DNA from: Ilex aquifolium
Taxonomy: Eukaryota; Streptophyta; Magnoliopsida; Aquifoliales; Aquifoliaceae
NCBI GenBank assembly: GCA_951799425.1
Contig: OX637395.1
Location: 38,216,323-38,280,322, forward strand
Length of the DNA stretch: 64,000 bases
Direction of reading: 5' to 3'
In this document: piece after piece, positions 54,469-64,000 of the stretch
How positions within the stretch are numbered: the first letter of the stretch is position 1
Layout of the letters: the number at the start of each line of letters is the position of its first letter
Position numbers and translations under genes: made by a program
The notes under the pieces: model-generated
What the model was told of the DNA's origin: nothing
Databases searched by the model: none
The model's input: only the letters and a program-made list of their open reading frames with translations

Positions 54469-56502
54469 TAATTTGATAAGGTATAAAAAAAATCACTAAT
54501 AAAAATTGAAAAGTTGGTATAAATAGTAATAATGTAGCTCAAAAGTATACTACAAAGAATTAAAAAAGAAGAAGAACAAAGACAACTTAAAAATACGGCA
54601 TGCAATACCACATCGAGAACCTAGAGAAAGTGAGGAGGATTACCTGCTTTATAAATTGACAGGGTGGCCTTGCTGGGCAGTCTCGTACCAATAAATATCT
54701 GAACAAGTTAGAAATAAACCGGACCGGATGTGAAACCGTCCAGTATAAATTTTGTCAATTTAGTTTTTAAAATATTCAATTTTTATCACTTTAATTTCTA
54801 ATCAGACATTTTATCAAGTTTTTTGACAGAAATGATTAGATATTATGTTTTTAGACCATATTATGTGTCCAACACATAATCATTCCGTTAAAAACTTAAC
54901 GGTCCCTCTATGTAAGAACCAAAATGACACGAATTAAATAATTTAAGAATTAAATTGATAAAATTGATACAATGAAAATTAAACTGACAATAAATATATA
55001 CTTTAGGGACTCAAAATATTATTTACCCTTTGATTTATGAGTTGAAATATTTGAATTTGGGTTAAAAAAAGTAAAATGATGGTTGAATTTGTATATTACC
55101 AGGTCTTTAGTTAGTGTTAGAGTTTATGATTCTCCCTTGTTGAAAATCACAGAATGCATATCTCTTTAGGAATTAGGAGTGCAACTCGGGCGGGTTGAGG
55201 GGTTAACCCTAATTCAATCTTAGGTATATAATCTTCAACCTTAATCTTAACTCTAACCCGACCTCAACCCGAGCTATTCAGCTCGTGTACCGCCCAAGTT
55301 GAATTTGGGCGGATTTGGATTGAATTCGAGTTACTTAATTTGGACTGATTTCGGATTTAATGATTTAAATCTGAAAAAAAAAATGAAATTTCTGAAATCT
55401 GAAAAAAATTAAAACTTTCCCTTAAAACTATGTTTGCTACGTTTAGTGCATACTGCATACATGTTCTTCAAAATGAAAATGAAAGAGCATTTAATTAAAT
55501 TCTAAAAATTTAACATTTTTGTAAAACTTTTTGTAGTGCATACTGTAAAACTTTTTGTAATGTTGTTTTTTTCTCAGCACAAACTTTTAGTGATACAAAC
55601 ATATCATCCTAAGTAGATTACAACCTTTTGCGATGAAATTGCTTTCGCAATGGGTCTATGAAGAAATCGCCGTGGAAATCTTGAATTTCAGTGCCAACAC
55701 ATAAAACCTTGTGATGGGATGAGAATTCAAGGATTAAAATTTTGTTTTAAAATAGTCGAAACTTTTTTGTTTTCAAGGAAACCGAAACGAATCAGTGATG
55801 GAATTGAAATTCTAATACTTTAGTATTTCATAAAGTTTCAACACATTTACATAATTGTTTTGCAATGTTTCAAGGTGTTTCATGATGTTTTGGTACATTT
55901 CGACCAATATTTTGAAAAAATAATTCTCAATTTTTTTTATTCTTTTTCATTATATTTTCGAAATGGGTCGAAACGTTTTTTAAAGAGGTTGAAACGTTTC
56001 CGAAATGGGTTAAAAAGTTTCCATTTTTTAGGTGACCGAAACAATACACCGAAACGAAATTTTGATCGTTTAGATGAGATTAATGTATAAAACCAAAGCT
56101 CGCTCACAAAATAGAGGATGTGTTAATACAACATTGGTCCATACAACACCAATTGTTGTATCTTGTATCAGTTGTATGTACTAAGGTCACATTTTGAGAT
56201 TTAAAATTGGGCAAGCCTAACACCAAGCCTTGATGTGGCCTAGTTGCCATAGGATATAACCTTTTGGGGACCGTCTAGATTCAACTGAATACACCACCAG
56301 CACCCTTATATAAGAGGCACTAAAGCCTCGTTAGTGGACTGATCTACAACCTAGTCCTCTCTCCATAACTCTTATTGAGCACTGCCTGTGTCTTCCAGTT
56401 TCTTCTTAGGTCACCTAGTCTTCTCCTCAGGCCAACTCTCCTTCCATCTCAAGTTTCTGTCATCTCTCTCCATTAGCAACCCACTATCAACGCACCTTTG
56501 CA

Positions 56503-56566
<64 letters not shown>

Positions 56567-56888
56567 TTTGAAAAAATGCATCTGGAATTTTTTTTTTTTT
56601 TTGGCTACTTGGTGTTTAAGTGTGCATTGATTACTTCCTCAAGTTCAGCGCCTGACCACCTTATGGCATGAACTAGGTTAGAGCATGTCCCTAAAAAAAA
56701 AGATAACAAGACATTAGGGAATTTGGAAATAAATTGAAAAAGATAATTTATTATTAGTTTTATGTTGAGAATTTAAATTACAGAGATATGGCGTTACGTT
56801 ACCAGTATTTTATATAAATACGATCATGATCATAAGGATGTGATATTGTGTTAATGTATAGTTAGTCCAAATCCTATGTATTAATAAA
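54469..56888. other. Intergenic DNA with dispersed repeats
   Basis: Bases 55155-55330 carry GGGCGGGTTGAGGGGTTAACCC-type repeat text. Bases 55740-56070 carry GAAACG and CGAAATGGGT motifs characteristic of a dispersed repeat. A (TA)n(TG)n microsatellite is at 56510-56563. No gene is supported. Confidence 0.45.
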
Positions 56889-57282
56889 GGGGAAATTGGA
56901 AGGGGGTACACCAAATTAGACTTAATTGTAAAAAAGTACACAGAAAAAAATGTTGGGTAATTAAGTCTTTAATTTTGATACTTATTTATCTCTAAGTACA
57001 TTATTTGAATTTTAATGATTTTTTTGTGACATTTTTGTCCTCCATTGATCCATGTGTATTTTCTTTGGAAAGTGGTGCATTAAACATCTCCTAGTTTTAT
57101 GGAAAAGTGGTGCATTAAATTCATGTATCTACTTGTTTGAATATATATACAAATTCAAACAAGTATATATATATATACACACAAATGTTTATATATATAT
57201 ATATATATATGTATATATACGTACATAAATTCGTATATAAATATATATACACATTTAAATTCGTATATAAATATATATACAC

Positions 57283-57313
<31 letters not shown>

Positions 57314-58132
57314 AATTCGTGTATATATATATATATTCGTACACACATATACATATATATACATATATAAATTCGTATATATATACACACACACAGATAT
57401 ATATAAGAACTTTAATATTCTATTTTTGTATATCCTCCCTTGATTCTTGTGAATTTTTTTTGGAACTTTAATATTCTATATTTGTATGTCCTCCCTTGAT
57501 TCATGCGAATTTTTTTTGGAAAGTGATTTTGTTTTCAAATTATATTTAATACACATTTATTCATGCGTTTTTTTTTTTGGAAAGTGATTTTATTTTTAAA
57601 TTAATTTAATATCCGAAATAGTATAATAGTGTAATAATAACAGTGTAACAATAAAAGTGTAACAGTGTACAATAACAGTGTAACAGTTATTGTTACACTA
57701 TTACACTTTTATTGTTACACTTTGTGCATGTGGTAATAAATTCTAAACGGAGATGGACTGTTTTGAATGAAATTATGTGAAAATATATGTTTAAAAAAAT
57801 GTAATAGTACAATATTTAGTGTATATAATTTGTTACACTGTTATTGTTACACTGTTACACTTTTATTGTTACACTGTTACACTTTTGTTGTTACACTGTT
57901 ATTGTTACACTATTACACTATTTCGGATATTAAATTAATTTGAAAATAAAACCACTTTCCAAAAAAAAAAAAACGCATGAATAAAGGTATATTAAATGTA
58001 ATTTGAAAACAAAATCACTTTCCAAAAAAAATTCGCATGAATCGAGGGAGGACATACAAATATAGAATATTAAAGTTCCAAAAAAAATTCGCATGAATCA
58101 AGGGAGGATATACAAATATAGAATATTAAAGT

Positions 58133-58196
<64 letters not shown>

Positions 58197-58533
58197 TCAA
58201 ACAAGTATTTATATATATATAATATACGAATTTTTATATATATAAATTATATATATGTGTATATATATAATATACGAATTTATATATATATATGCGTGTG
58301 TGTGTGTGTATTAACAAATACACATGAATCAAGGTGCATTAAAGATAAGAGATTTTGAATTGTTAATACACATGAATCAAGGTGCATTAAAGATAAAAAA
58401 TTTTGAATTAAATGCCCCTAAAGGGGGTATTTAGGTCTTTGTATCCATGTAGTGTACTTTCTTCCAAGATGTTTTTTAATGTGTACTTTTTGCCAAATAA
58501 CTCTAATTAGGTGTACCGGCTTCCAAAAACCCC
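56889..58533. mobile_element. Foldback MULE-like element with perfect 9-bp TSD
   Basis: A near-complete giant hairpin. The left arm (56889 to about 57690) starts GGGGAAATTGGAAGGGGGTA. The right arm (about 57835-58533), reversed, starts GGGGTTTTTGGAAGCCGGTA, and both continue with CACC-AATTAG. Deeper matching blocks include CTCCCTTGATTCATGCG and AATTTAATATCCGAAATAGT. The flanks ATTAATAAA (56880-56888 and 58534-58542) are identical. The arms contain long (TA)n tracts (57137-57400 and 58136-58200) and a TGTAACA/TGTTACA palindromic cluster at the centre. No transposase; overlapping frames are microsatellite artefacts. Confidence 0.85.
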
Positions 58534-58542
58534 ATTAATAAA

Positions 58543-58900
58543 TTAGCATGTGGGCCTTTATTGTCCATTCATGTGGGCCTTTATTTATGGCGTATCGGAC
58601 AAGACGGAATATTGATGTTGTTTATTGGAAAATTGTAAAGTCTTTTTTGTATTGTCCAAAAAAAAAAAATTTTGGATTTATTGTTTCTTCATTATGCACA
58701 ACTGCATAATGAAGAAATTTGAATGCACAACGTACAAATGAACGATAATTTATCGGAATATTATTTTCATGTTAATTGATTTGGGAACATATTTTTACAA
58801 TAACAAACGTTGATTATATTATTATTTCATCATTATTTATTTTATTGTTTTATTTATTTGCATAGCAGGTGTGAGAATTGGAAAATATTCAATAAATATT
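58543..58900. other. Intergenic, nothing recognised
   Basis: AT-rich sequence between the foldback element and the CACTA-like fragment. No gene or repeat boundary seen. Confidence 0.35.
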
Positions 58901-58944
58901 TTTTTTTCAAAAATAAAATCAAAATTTTTTATTCATTTCAACAT

Positions 58945-59270
58945 TTTAGCGGTGACAATAAGTTGTCACTAAAAGTAGGCTCTAATATTTTAGTGGTGAT
59001 TTTAATTATGGCTAAACAGTGAATTTTTAGTCACAACTAATTATTGCCACTAAAAGTCAAATTTGTATTGTACTTTTAGTGACAACATGGTATATTTTAG
59101 TGGCAAAATTACATTAACTTGTTGCAATAATTATTACGGCTAAATATTTCATATTTAATGATATTTTTCGTATTGCAGCTAAAATTTTTACTTTTAGTGA
59201 CAACATTGCTAAATTTTTACACATTTAGTCATAACAATTTTCATTGCTAAATGTCCTATTTCTTATAGTG
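58945..59270 (-). mobile_element. CACTA-like terminal fragment
   Basis: Read on the minus strand it begins CACTATAAGAAATAGGAC (59270 leftward), the CACTA/En-Spm type terminus. It is followed by subterminal TTGTCACTAAAAGT and GCCACTAAAA repeats in both orientations, typical of such elements. The other end was not found, so it is a fragment or a decayed MITE. Confidence 0.5.
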
Positions 59271-59546
59271 TTTAATATCATTTGTATTAATTCAATGGAA
59301 ATCAATTACCTAATTTTATCGTTTATTTATAATTGAACCAATCATGCCCTTAAAGTCTTTGGCGTGTTGAAATTAGAAGACTTGGACAAAGACTTTCCAT
59401 TGATTGCATGGTCATGGGTCTTGTCAGTTTATGGTTAATTTCTATTGGATACAAACAAACTGGGGCCCCCTTATTTTTGTGTTTGGAAAACTTTTTATGG
59501 GGTGGGAAAACAAATTCATAACTTTTTCTGGCACACCAGTGGAATT

Positions 59547-59832
59547 GATAATTAAATCGAGTTTTGTAAGTTTGAGTTGAGTTTGTCGAGTTCGTTTAGA
59601 AGCTCAAGTCGAGTTTGTCTAGTTCGTTTAGAAAATGAGCTGAGTTCGAACAGAGTCGAACCCGAATAGTTCGACTATTTTACATATAAACGAATCAAGT
59701 TTTACGAGTTCGAAACGAACTTTTTAGGTTCGTTTTTTAAACGAGTTTAAAAAATTGTTCAAGTTCGACACGTTTAAAATACGAATCGAACCCAAGTTAA
59801 ATACAAACCTAAATAGTTCGATTTAATTATCA
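59547..59832. mobile_element. hAT-like MITE, TGATAATTAAATCGA ends
   Basis: The left TTGATAATTAAATCGAG mirrors the right end read in reverse, CTGATAATTAAATCGAAC. The interior is rich in GAGTTCGTTTAGAA and AAACGAGTTTAAAA. Neighbouring ACCAGTGG occurs on both sides (near 59536 and 59844), a possible 8-bp duplication. Same family as 32891-33169. Confidence 0.5.
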
Positions 59833-60224
59833 GTTGCACATACCAGTGGGTTTTTTTTAACGCACCGGGAGGGTGGGATACAAAATGGCAAAAATTTCCA
59901 ACGACACGTTAAGGAACCTAAATTAGTAAAATGCCCATGAATTGTACATAAAGACATGGATCGAATTAATAATAGGGGTATGATGGAAAAATCCCCAAAG
60001 GAATAGTCAACAATTAATTCACATCATTGGTCAAATTAATTGGGCCCACATCTCCCATCCTCATATCCAAACGTTGGAAAGTATGGTCATGGATTTGGAT
60101 GTAAAAAATTTATCCTATCTCATCCAATTTTTTTGGCCAAACATGTCCGAAAAGAATATGATTGATGAAAGACATGTGGGGAGGTTAGGAAGAAACATTA
60201 AGAAAATGATTGAGAGAGAGAGAA

Positions 60225-60840
60225 ACAAAGGGGGTGGGTTATTCGTGTTGACACGTCAAACACGTTTAATAAACGGGTCGTGTTCGGGTGAGACATGTCA
60301 AACTGTTTATCACACATTTATCTGTTTAAATAAAATTAATATAATAATAAATTAAGAATTATTTTAAAAAATTAGCAAGAAAAAAAAAAGTAAAGTAGTA
60401 GTTCAAAAACAAAAGAGGGGAGATGGGGAGCACTTCAAAGACAAAGATAAACCAATGTCTTTTGCTTTTGTCCTACATTGGAAAATGAGGGGAGATGAGG
60501 AGGGTTGAGTTGCCTATAAAAGGCAATGGCCTCTTCCATTTTTTTTTAAGCCTTCAAGTTTGATTTTTATGAGATTTGGTTAAAAATTCCTCTTTTTTGA
60601 GGTAAGTACAATTGGCAATAAAAAAAAGTGGAGTATTAAAATTTGTTGATATAATTTTTTTTAAATTAAACGGGTTAAATGAGTCATGTCGTGTTATCTG
60701 TTTATTAAATGGGTTGTATTCGTGTTGAAATTTTTCACCTGGTTATTAAACGTGTCGTATACGGGTTTACATATTTTTCACCCGTGACCCGTTTAACCCG
60801 ACACGTAACCGTTTAACCCGACACGTTTAACACTCCTAGT
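60225..60840. repeat. ACACGTTTAACCCG repeat pair
   Basis: Bases 60240-60300 and 60660-60840 are inverted relative to each other (ACGGGTCGTGTTCGGG against CCCGTTTAACCCGACACG). The right end CACTCCTAG resembles the hAT-like ends at 5621-5775. A clear target duplication was not found. The 93-residue frame at 60074-60355 overlaps this repeat and is not supported. Confidence 0.45.
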
Positions 60841-61089
60841 TTAAGTGTTAACATACCTCCAACTCGACCCATTATCAGTTACTCCTACTCCGCTCTTCCC
60901 AACTCGAAGTTTTCGATCAATCGCAACAACTGAAACCCTAGCCAAAATAACCCCCAAACATCATCATCTACGACTACCTTTCTTTCTCCGAAACGTATTT
61001 AGCTCTCTTCGTATTGAGATATGATCAAACATTGAAGAACTACATAACTGCTCGAAGACAAGGTCTTTTCGATTTCATTCTAAAGGACC
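60841..61089. other. Intergenic, nothing recognised
   Basis: Short stretch with plant-leader-like text (AACTGAAACCCTAGCCAAAA near 60929). No reading frame or splice-bounded exon could be supported. Confidence 0.35.
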
Positions 61090-61391
61090 TAGGGTGTCAA
61101 TGAAGTCAAGTTTTGCGAGTTTAAGTTCGAGTTTGTTGTAAAAAATTATTCAAGTTCGACTCGACTTGTTTAAAACTCGGGTCGAGTCTGAGTTCGGACT
61201 AAATCTGAGTAGCTCAATTATTTTACATATAAACAAACTGAACTTTGAGAGCTTGAGCCGAACTTTTATGACTCGTTTTTCTAAACAAGCTTAAAAAATT
61301 ATTCAAACTTAACTCATTTAAAACACGCGTCAAGTTTAAGTTGAGTTTTATCCGAACTAAACCCGAGTAGCTCGTCTCAATTAACACCCTA
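61090..61391. mobile_element. hAT-like MITE, TAGGGTGT ends
   Basis: The left TAGGGTGTCAATGAAGTCAAG and the reversed right end TAGGGTGTTAATTGAGACGAG form inverted repeats. The flanks AAAGGACC and CCTACAAG do not match, so the target duplication has decayed or the ends are off by a few bases. A partial copy is at 50437-50655. Confidence 0.5.
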
Positions 61392-61499
61392 CCTACAAGG
61401 AGAAAAGTAAGGACACGCATTTCTTTCCTTCACCTTCTTGTAGATTACTAGAAACTTTGGGAGGAACGGTGTACACCTATAAGTTGTGTTTTATTTTTT

Positions 61500-61841
61500 G
61501 GAAAAATTACACTTTGACCCTCACTCTACCCCTGGACAAATGAATTTATCACATTGTCCCCCAACAATATAAATTGATTTGACATCACCCAAACACAAAT
61601 GCCCGTTATCTTTTTTGGACAGAAAATGTCCACTTATCGGGACAAAATGAAATAAGAGCATGAAGTTTGGGTGAAAACTTAGACAACTTTCTCTCAAATT
61701 TATGATAGACGCCAACACTGGGATAATGTGAAACTAATAGTAATAGTTGAAGCTGCAATGCAAAAAAAAAAAAAACATGATGATTGAGAGGGTAATGTGA
61801 GATGGAGACCATAATTGAGGGGTTCAAAGTATAATTTGTCC
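61500..61841. mobile_element. Short MULE-like MITE of the GGGTAAATTACAC family
   Basis: The left GGAAAAATTACACTTTGACCC and reversed right GGACAAATTATACTTTGAACC are inverted. The flanking TTATTTTTT and ATATTCTTT agree at 7 of 9 positions. Non-coding; the small frames inside are incidental. Confidence 0.6.
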
Positions 61842-62571
61842 ATATTCTTTTCTCATATTTCCTGAAATCAAATTAATATCATAAACAAGCACCACTCCAC
61901 CTCAGGGATGAAACTGAAGAGTATTCCAGTAAGTTAATCTTTCAAGGTTTTAGTATATGAAACCCAAAGCGGCTAGCCACTTATGCATTAATAATCCTCA
62001 TATTTTGTCTGGATGTAGTCCTGGTAGTACTGTTAAATCACATCACTAGGTGCTTAGAACATGGTAACAAGTAAGTTAAAAAAGAAAAAAATCATCCTGT
62101 CTAACTCTACCATAATTGGGTGGAAAGTTCACTTCAGCCATGGAAGCTTGCGATTGACCATGTGAATAAATAACCAACAGTTACAGAGTCCTTTTAATGT
62201 GTTAAATTAGTATCTTGGTACTTAGATGTGTTGGCTTGTGATTTGGAGTTTAGGTACATGTACTTCTTAGGATATTTCAGAAGGCAGAGCCTTGACTTCC
62301 CCTCAGAGGAGGGAATTTTATAAGAGAAGGAGTCTAGGAAAGTTAAGCACATTAAATATCATACATAGAGGAAAATTTTGGATTCTGATTTACCCCAAAA
62401 AAAAACTGCAGTGAAATGTAGAAAATAGCTAAAGCTATAGCTAGAGAAGGTTGTCAAGTACATTAAGATACATTAATCCGAGTTACCATCTTTGATGCTT
62501 TGACTCCTTCCATGCTGGTGTTTCACCTCTTCCTCCATTTCGCTGATTGGATATACGCGTGGTTGAATTGC
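61842..62571. other. Intergenic, nothing recognised
   Basis: No gene, repeat end or conserved block could be supported in this stretch. Confidence 0.35.
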
Positions 62572-63430
62572 AGGCAATGTACTCAATCCTCAGGATTAGG
62601 CTTGATTGGGCATAGTTACCTTGACCAACCAGCTCAAGTTTCATTGTATTGATCGCACATTATCTATTTGTGGTGTTTTATTGCCTTTTTTTGATCTTCC
62701 TATTGATAGGCAATAAGATGAAAAACATGGCATCCCCTCCATAGTCCATACAGTATATCAGTATGCCGAGACATTATGGGTTTAACTCACTGATTTGTTG
62801 ATTCTTTTTTATGTTTGAGTCGTCTTCATTCGCACATTCTAGTCATATATGCAATGTACAGATAATGTGCTTTTTTTAACTGCTTGTTTGCAGCACATTT
62901 TACAACAACATTACAGTACTGTTATGTAATGTTTTTACCATAATTTATACCATATTATCATTTTTTGTAATGAATTTAGTGGCTGGAGATATGTATACTA
63001 AAATCTTCTTTACCATGTGCCGGTGGTATAAAAACCAGGTTGTATGGAGCCGATTAGTTGAAGGAAAAATCTGGAAAGTTGTTGCCTAAACTCTGTTCTG
63101 TTTCCTCTGTTTGTGCAGAAATTTTCTGTTTGTATATCGACCCCACGCTCTGTTTTTCTCTGCAGTTTCTTCACCATATAATTTGTGCAAGATCCATCAG
63201 ATATGGTAAAGGAAATTCCTCACTGGGAAAAATGGTAAGATCCAATATAGGAAATTGTATCTTTGTTTGACACTACCCATTCCTCATTCAAGAATAACCA
63301 ATATTAATATGTTGGTTGAGAGTAACACTGACAACAGAAAAGGTTATTTACTTTCGGTATGAGTATTAAAGTGCTCCTGTAGATGAATTTGTAAGTCTTG
63401 TGTAAGTTGCAACTAATACTGGAATCATCT
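62572..63430. repeat. Flank shared with 32638-33720
   Basis: Starts GCAATGTACTCAATCC and continues collinear with the flank beside LecRK-B1, lacking the MITE found at 32891. It ends before any receptor sequence, so here the module stands without a LecRK within the window. Confidence 0.7.
63166..63234 (+). other. Exon-like 69-bp block (copy 2)
   Basis: Acceptor TTTTTCTCTGCAG, 23 open codons ending SSLGKM, donor GTAAGATCC. It has the same length and phase as 33448-33516 despite many substitutions. No neighbouring exon was identified. Confidence 0.4.
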
Positions 63431-64000
63431 GTGATTATGTTTCCTATTCTTAGTAGTAAGACAAATGACAAATTACCATTTTCTTGTAATTCTCACATGA
63501 GAGTTCAACTTTTGGCATCAATGTAGCTACTGCCATAGTATGTCACAACCAAGGCATCATTTATACATACAATTGACCTACTTATTACAATCGATGTTGA
63601 AGTCATCACTGAACCACACATATTTTTCCGGTGGGTCTCCCACCATCATCCTGGATTGCATATTAAAAAACAGAACCGATTTAGAGTCTTTCTCATAGCC
63701 CTCCAGTACAATAGCTGCTAAAACATCTTTTCACCTTTAGCATAGCCGTAAATAATCTGCAGAGCTGCATTTTGGTTAGCAATTCAAAAATCAAATTTTA
63801 ATATAACTTGTTCAGGTTAAAACCATTAGTTCCTGTATGGATGATCATCAAAGAAAGCCTACCATCAAGGGTTTTTCAGTACCCAAATTTAAATATAAGT
63901 ATAACATGAAATTATTAGAACTAGAGGACCACAGGCTCACAGCTTATTCATCATGCATCCCTCATTTATGTGGGACTAATATCATACATATCTTTTGCCA
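63431..64000. other. Right edge, nothing recognised
   Basis: No reading frame, repeat or receptor homology could be supported in the last 570 bases. Confidence 0.35.

Noticed and set aside
57121..57394. Overlapping Tyr/Ile-rich frames on both strands
   Set aside because: They are translations of (TA)n and ATATACAC microsatellite inside the foldback element.
60074..60355. 93-residue plus-strand frame
   Set aside because: Runs into the ACACGTTTAACCCG dispersed repeat; no motif.
1..64000. CRISPR arrays, bacterial defence systems, viral genes
   Set aside because: No regularly spaced repeats or related proteins; all repeats are explained by plant transposons, microsatellites and segmental duplication.

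Overview
This is a plant nuclear window, AT-rich and full of transposable elements, almost certainly from a eudicot. The evidence is intronless legume-lectin receptor kinases, a Ty1/copia element primed by initiator tRNA-Met, an RNase H-bearing LINE, Helitrons, and many MULE-, PIF- and hAT-like MITEs. I cannot name the species.

The backbone is a decaying cluster of L-type lectin receptor kinases (LecRK, class IX-like), all on the minus strand. Subgroup A has an intact gene (629-2719) and two broken copies (9697-11781, two nonsense codons; 23642-25682, one nonsense codon plus two frameshifts). Subgroup B has an intact gene (33906-36041) and a very similar second copy (50835-52895) with an early stop in its C-terminal tail. 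The B genes sit in a ~3.3-kb segmental duplication (33.88-37.15 and 50.73-54.05 kb). Kinase-lobe relics (22.08-22.27 and 30.67-30.91 kb) and orphan flanks (16.92-19.33 and 31.75-32.22 kb) show that further copies were lost. The full genes encode a signal peptide, extracellular lectin domain, one membrane helix and an RD-type kinase, so they should be cell-surface receptors.

Between the receptors: 5.2-5.9 kb holds a PIF-like MITE with a nested hAT-like MITE. 6.86-8.38 kb is a 5'-truncated LINE with a 13-bp target-site duplication (TSD). 13.46-14.43 kb is an unidentified protein pseudogene. 14.45-14.83 and 15.0-16.5 kb are two MULE-like elements. 16.9-19.3 kb is a receptor upstream flank split by three insertions. 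22.4 kb is a copia-type LTR with primer site. 28.5-31.1 kb repeats modules found at 14.9-22.3 kb and carries a SINE.

The 37.6-50.3 kb block is a transposon nest. It contains a nearly complete but frameshifted Copia element (37621-42331, LTRs differing at 2 of 227 positions), a 5.3-kb non-autonomous Helitron (42342-47685) carrying an exon that looks like RNase P subunit p30 and itself hosting a 1.7-kb MULE-like element, then a truncated second Copia (gag-protease-integrase) with an LTR-like leader. 56889-58533 is a long foldback MULE-like element with a perfect 9-bp TSD. A CACTA-like end lies at 59270, with MITE remnants up to 61.8 kb. The last 1.5 kb repeats the flank seen at 32.6-33.7 kb.

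No CRISPR, bacterial operon, rRNA or intact tRNA gene is present. All comparisons were made by eye; percentages and boundaries are approximate unless a base-exact TSD is quoted.
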